From contig NZ_PRDA01000034.1 in assembly GCF_002964845.1 (NCBI RefSeq), positions 1-47,948 of the forward strand: DNA of 47,948 nt, given 5' to 3'. Below, in pieces: positions 47,552 through 47,948 of this stretch. The stretch's first letter is position 1, and each line of letters starts with the position of its first letter. Under the pieces are notes generated by a model. That model worked only from the letters and a program-made list of their open reading frames with translations. It was not told the origin of the DNA and ran no database searches. A program made the position numbers and the translations under genes. This stretch comes from Thermus tenuipuniceus (lineage in GTDB: Bacteria > Deinococcota > Deinococci > Deinococcales > Thermaceae).

Positions 47552-47873
47552 ACTCCGGGGTCAGCCAGGCCAGGAGGGGAACCAGGAGGTGAAGGGCTAC
47601 TTGGGCCTGCAGGAGGATCAGAAGGCCAATGCCCAGCATGAAGGCCGGGGGGAGAAGCACCACCAGGCGGATCACCCGGCCTATCCCGGGCTCGGGTAAG
47701 GGCCAGATGCGGTGGTAAACAATTCCAAGCCCTACCCCGGTACCGGCTCCCAGGGCGATCTGGAGCAGGGTAACCGGGGTGGGGAAGGGAAGGCCCAGCA
47801 GGTAGTGGCCCGTGAGGTAGAAGCCAAAGAACACCACCAGGCTTCCCAGGTAAAACCGCAGGTAATGGAGCAT
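47505..47873 (-). CDS. membrane protein, first gene of sensor operon
   Basis: A 122-residue protein with about four membrane helices ('YLGSLVVFFGFYLTGHYLLG', 'VTLLQIALGAGTGVGLGIVY', 'VIRLVVLLPPAFMLGIGLLILLQ', 'VALHLLVPLLAWL'), family unrecognised. The C-terminal ~15 residues come from the overlap with the DUF294 gene. TAAACT (+ 47880-47885) ends 6 bases before the ATG, so the operon's promoter is immediately upstream. The 75 bases from there to the window edge show no gene. Confidence 0.7.
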   Translation of the reverse strand: MLHYLRFYLGSLVVFFGFYLTGHYLLGLPFPTPVTLLQIALGAGTGVGLGIVYHRIWPLPEPGIGRVIRLVVLLPPAFMLGIGLLILLQAQVALHLLVPLLAWLTPEYGSQDPSTPKRPSRG

Positions 47874-47879
47874 GAAGAT

Positions 47880-47885
47880 AGTTTA
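47880..47885 (-). promoter_or_regulatory. -10 box of sensor operon
   Basis: Minus strand TAAACT, 6 bases, ATG 47873: a leaderless start for the six-gene operon. No good -35 seen. Confidence 0.5.
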
Positions 47886-47948
47886 ACCCAAGTTGCTACC
47901 TAAGCGATTTTATCGGCGATGAGTCGCAGATTGTGGGCCAGGATGAAG

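Overview
The window is a chromosomal segment of a Thermus-like bacterium (Deinococcus-Thermus). This rests on the very high GC content with G/C-ending codons, an RpoB of 1119 residues and an RpoC of 1525 residues with catalytic aspartates at 739/741/743, a 340-residue RecA in a cinA-thpR-recA-rny cluster, and many genes that start 6-7 nt after a -10 box (leaderless mRNAs). The species cannot be fixed from the sequence alone. Genes are packed tightly, often with ATGA overlaps or 9-nt gaps.

Layout. 1-4.8 kb: a small lipoprotein, a P-loop protein, an enolase-superfamily enzyme, a HAD phosphatase/MFS pair and ygfZ. 4.8-9.3 kb: cinA, thpR, recA, rny. 9.3-11.6 kb: mreB and fabZ, flanked by remnants of two toxin-antitoxin modules (DUF433 with a broken DUF5615 gene, and a broken MntA/HepT pair). 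11.6-20.4 kb: an S4-domain protein, then rpoB and rpoC behind a near-consensus promoter and a structured 5' leader. 20.4-24.8 kb: class II aldolase, a small unknown protein, a proline-iminopeptidase-like protein lacking its serine nucleophile, and a TPP riboswitch controlling thiB-thiP. 24.9-29.4 kb, mostly minus strand: mutM, a DCC protein, a thioesterase and a pterin dehydratase; initiator tRNA-Met with a consensus promoter; a D-lactate/glycolate oxidase; an MFS exporter divergent from a winged-helix regulator. 30-37 kb: aldo/keto reductase, CDGSH protein, half-length AbrB membrane protein, penicillin acylase, a frameshifted CBS-GGDEF gene, a conserved hypothetical, and an IS3/IS481-type insertion sequence. 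36.5-40.9 kb: a divergent PlsY-like protein, an FAA hydrolase, a metallo-beta-lactamase-fold protein, purN and purD.

40.9-47.9 kb, minus strand, is the most unusual part. It is a tightly coupled operon of six genes: a membrane protein, a DUF294 (cNMP-CBS-nucleotidyltransferase) protein, a 58-residue membrane protein, a sodium:solute-symporter/histidine-kinase fusion, a stand-alone receiver, and a membrane PAS/degenerate-kinase protein fused to an intact DEDDh 3'-5' exonuclease. It reads as a nutrient-sensing phosphorelay whose last component is a nuclease.

Across the whole window the octamer CCTCGAGG is conspicuously frequent, and in several places the stop codon of one gene forms the first half of the next gene's -10 box.
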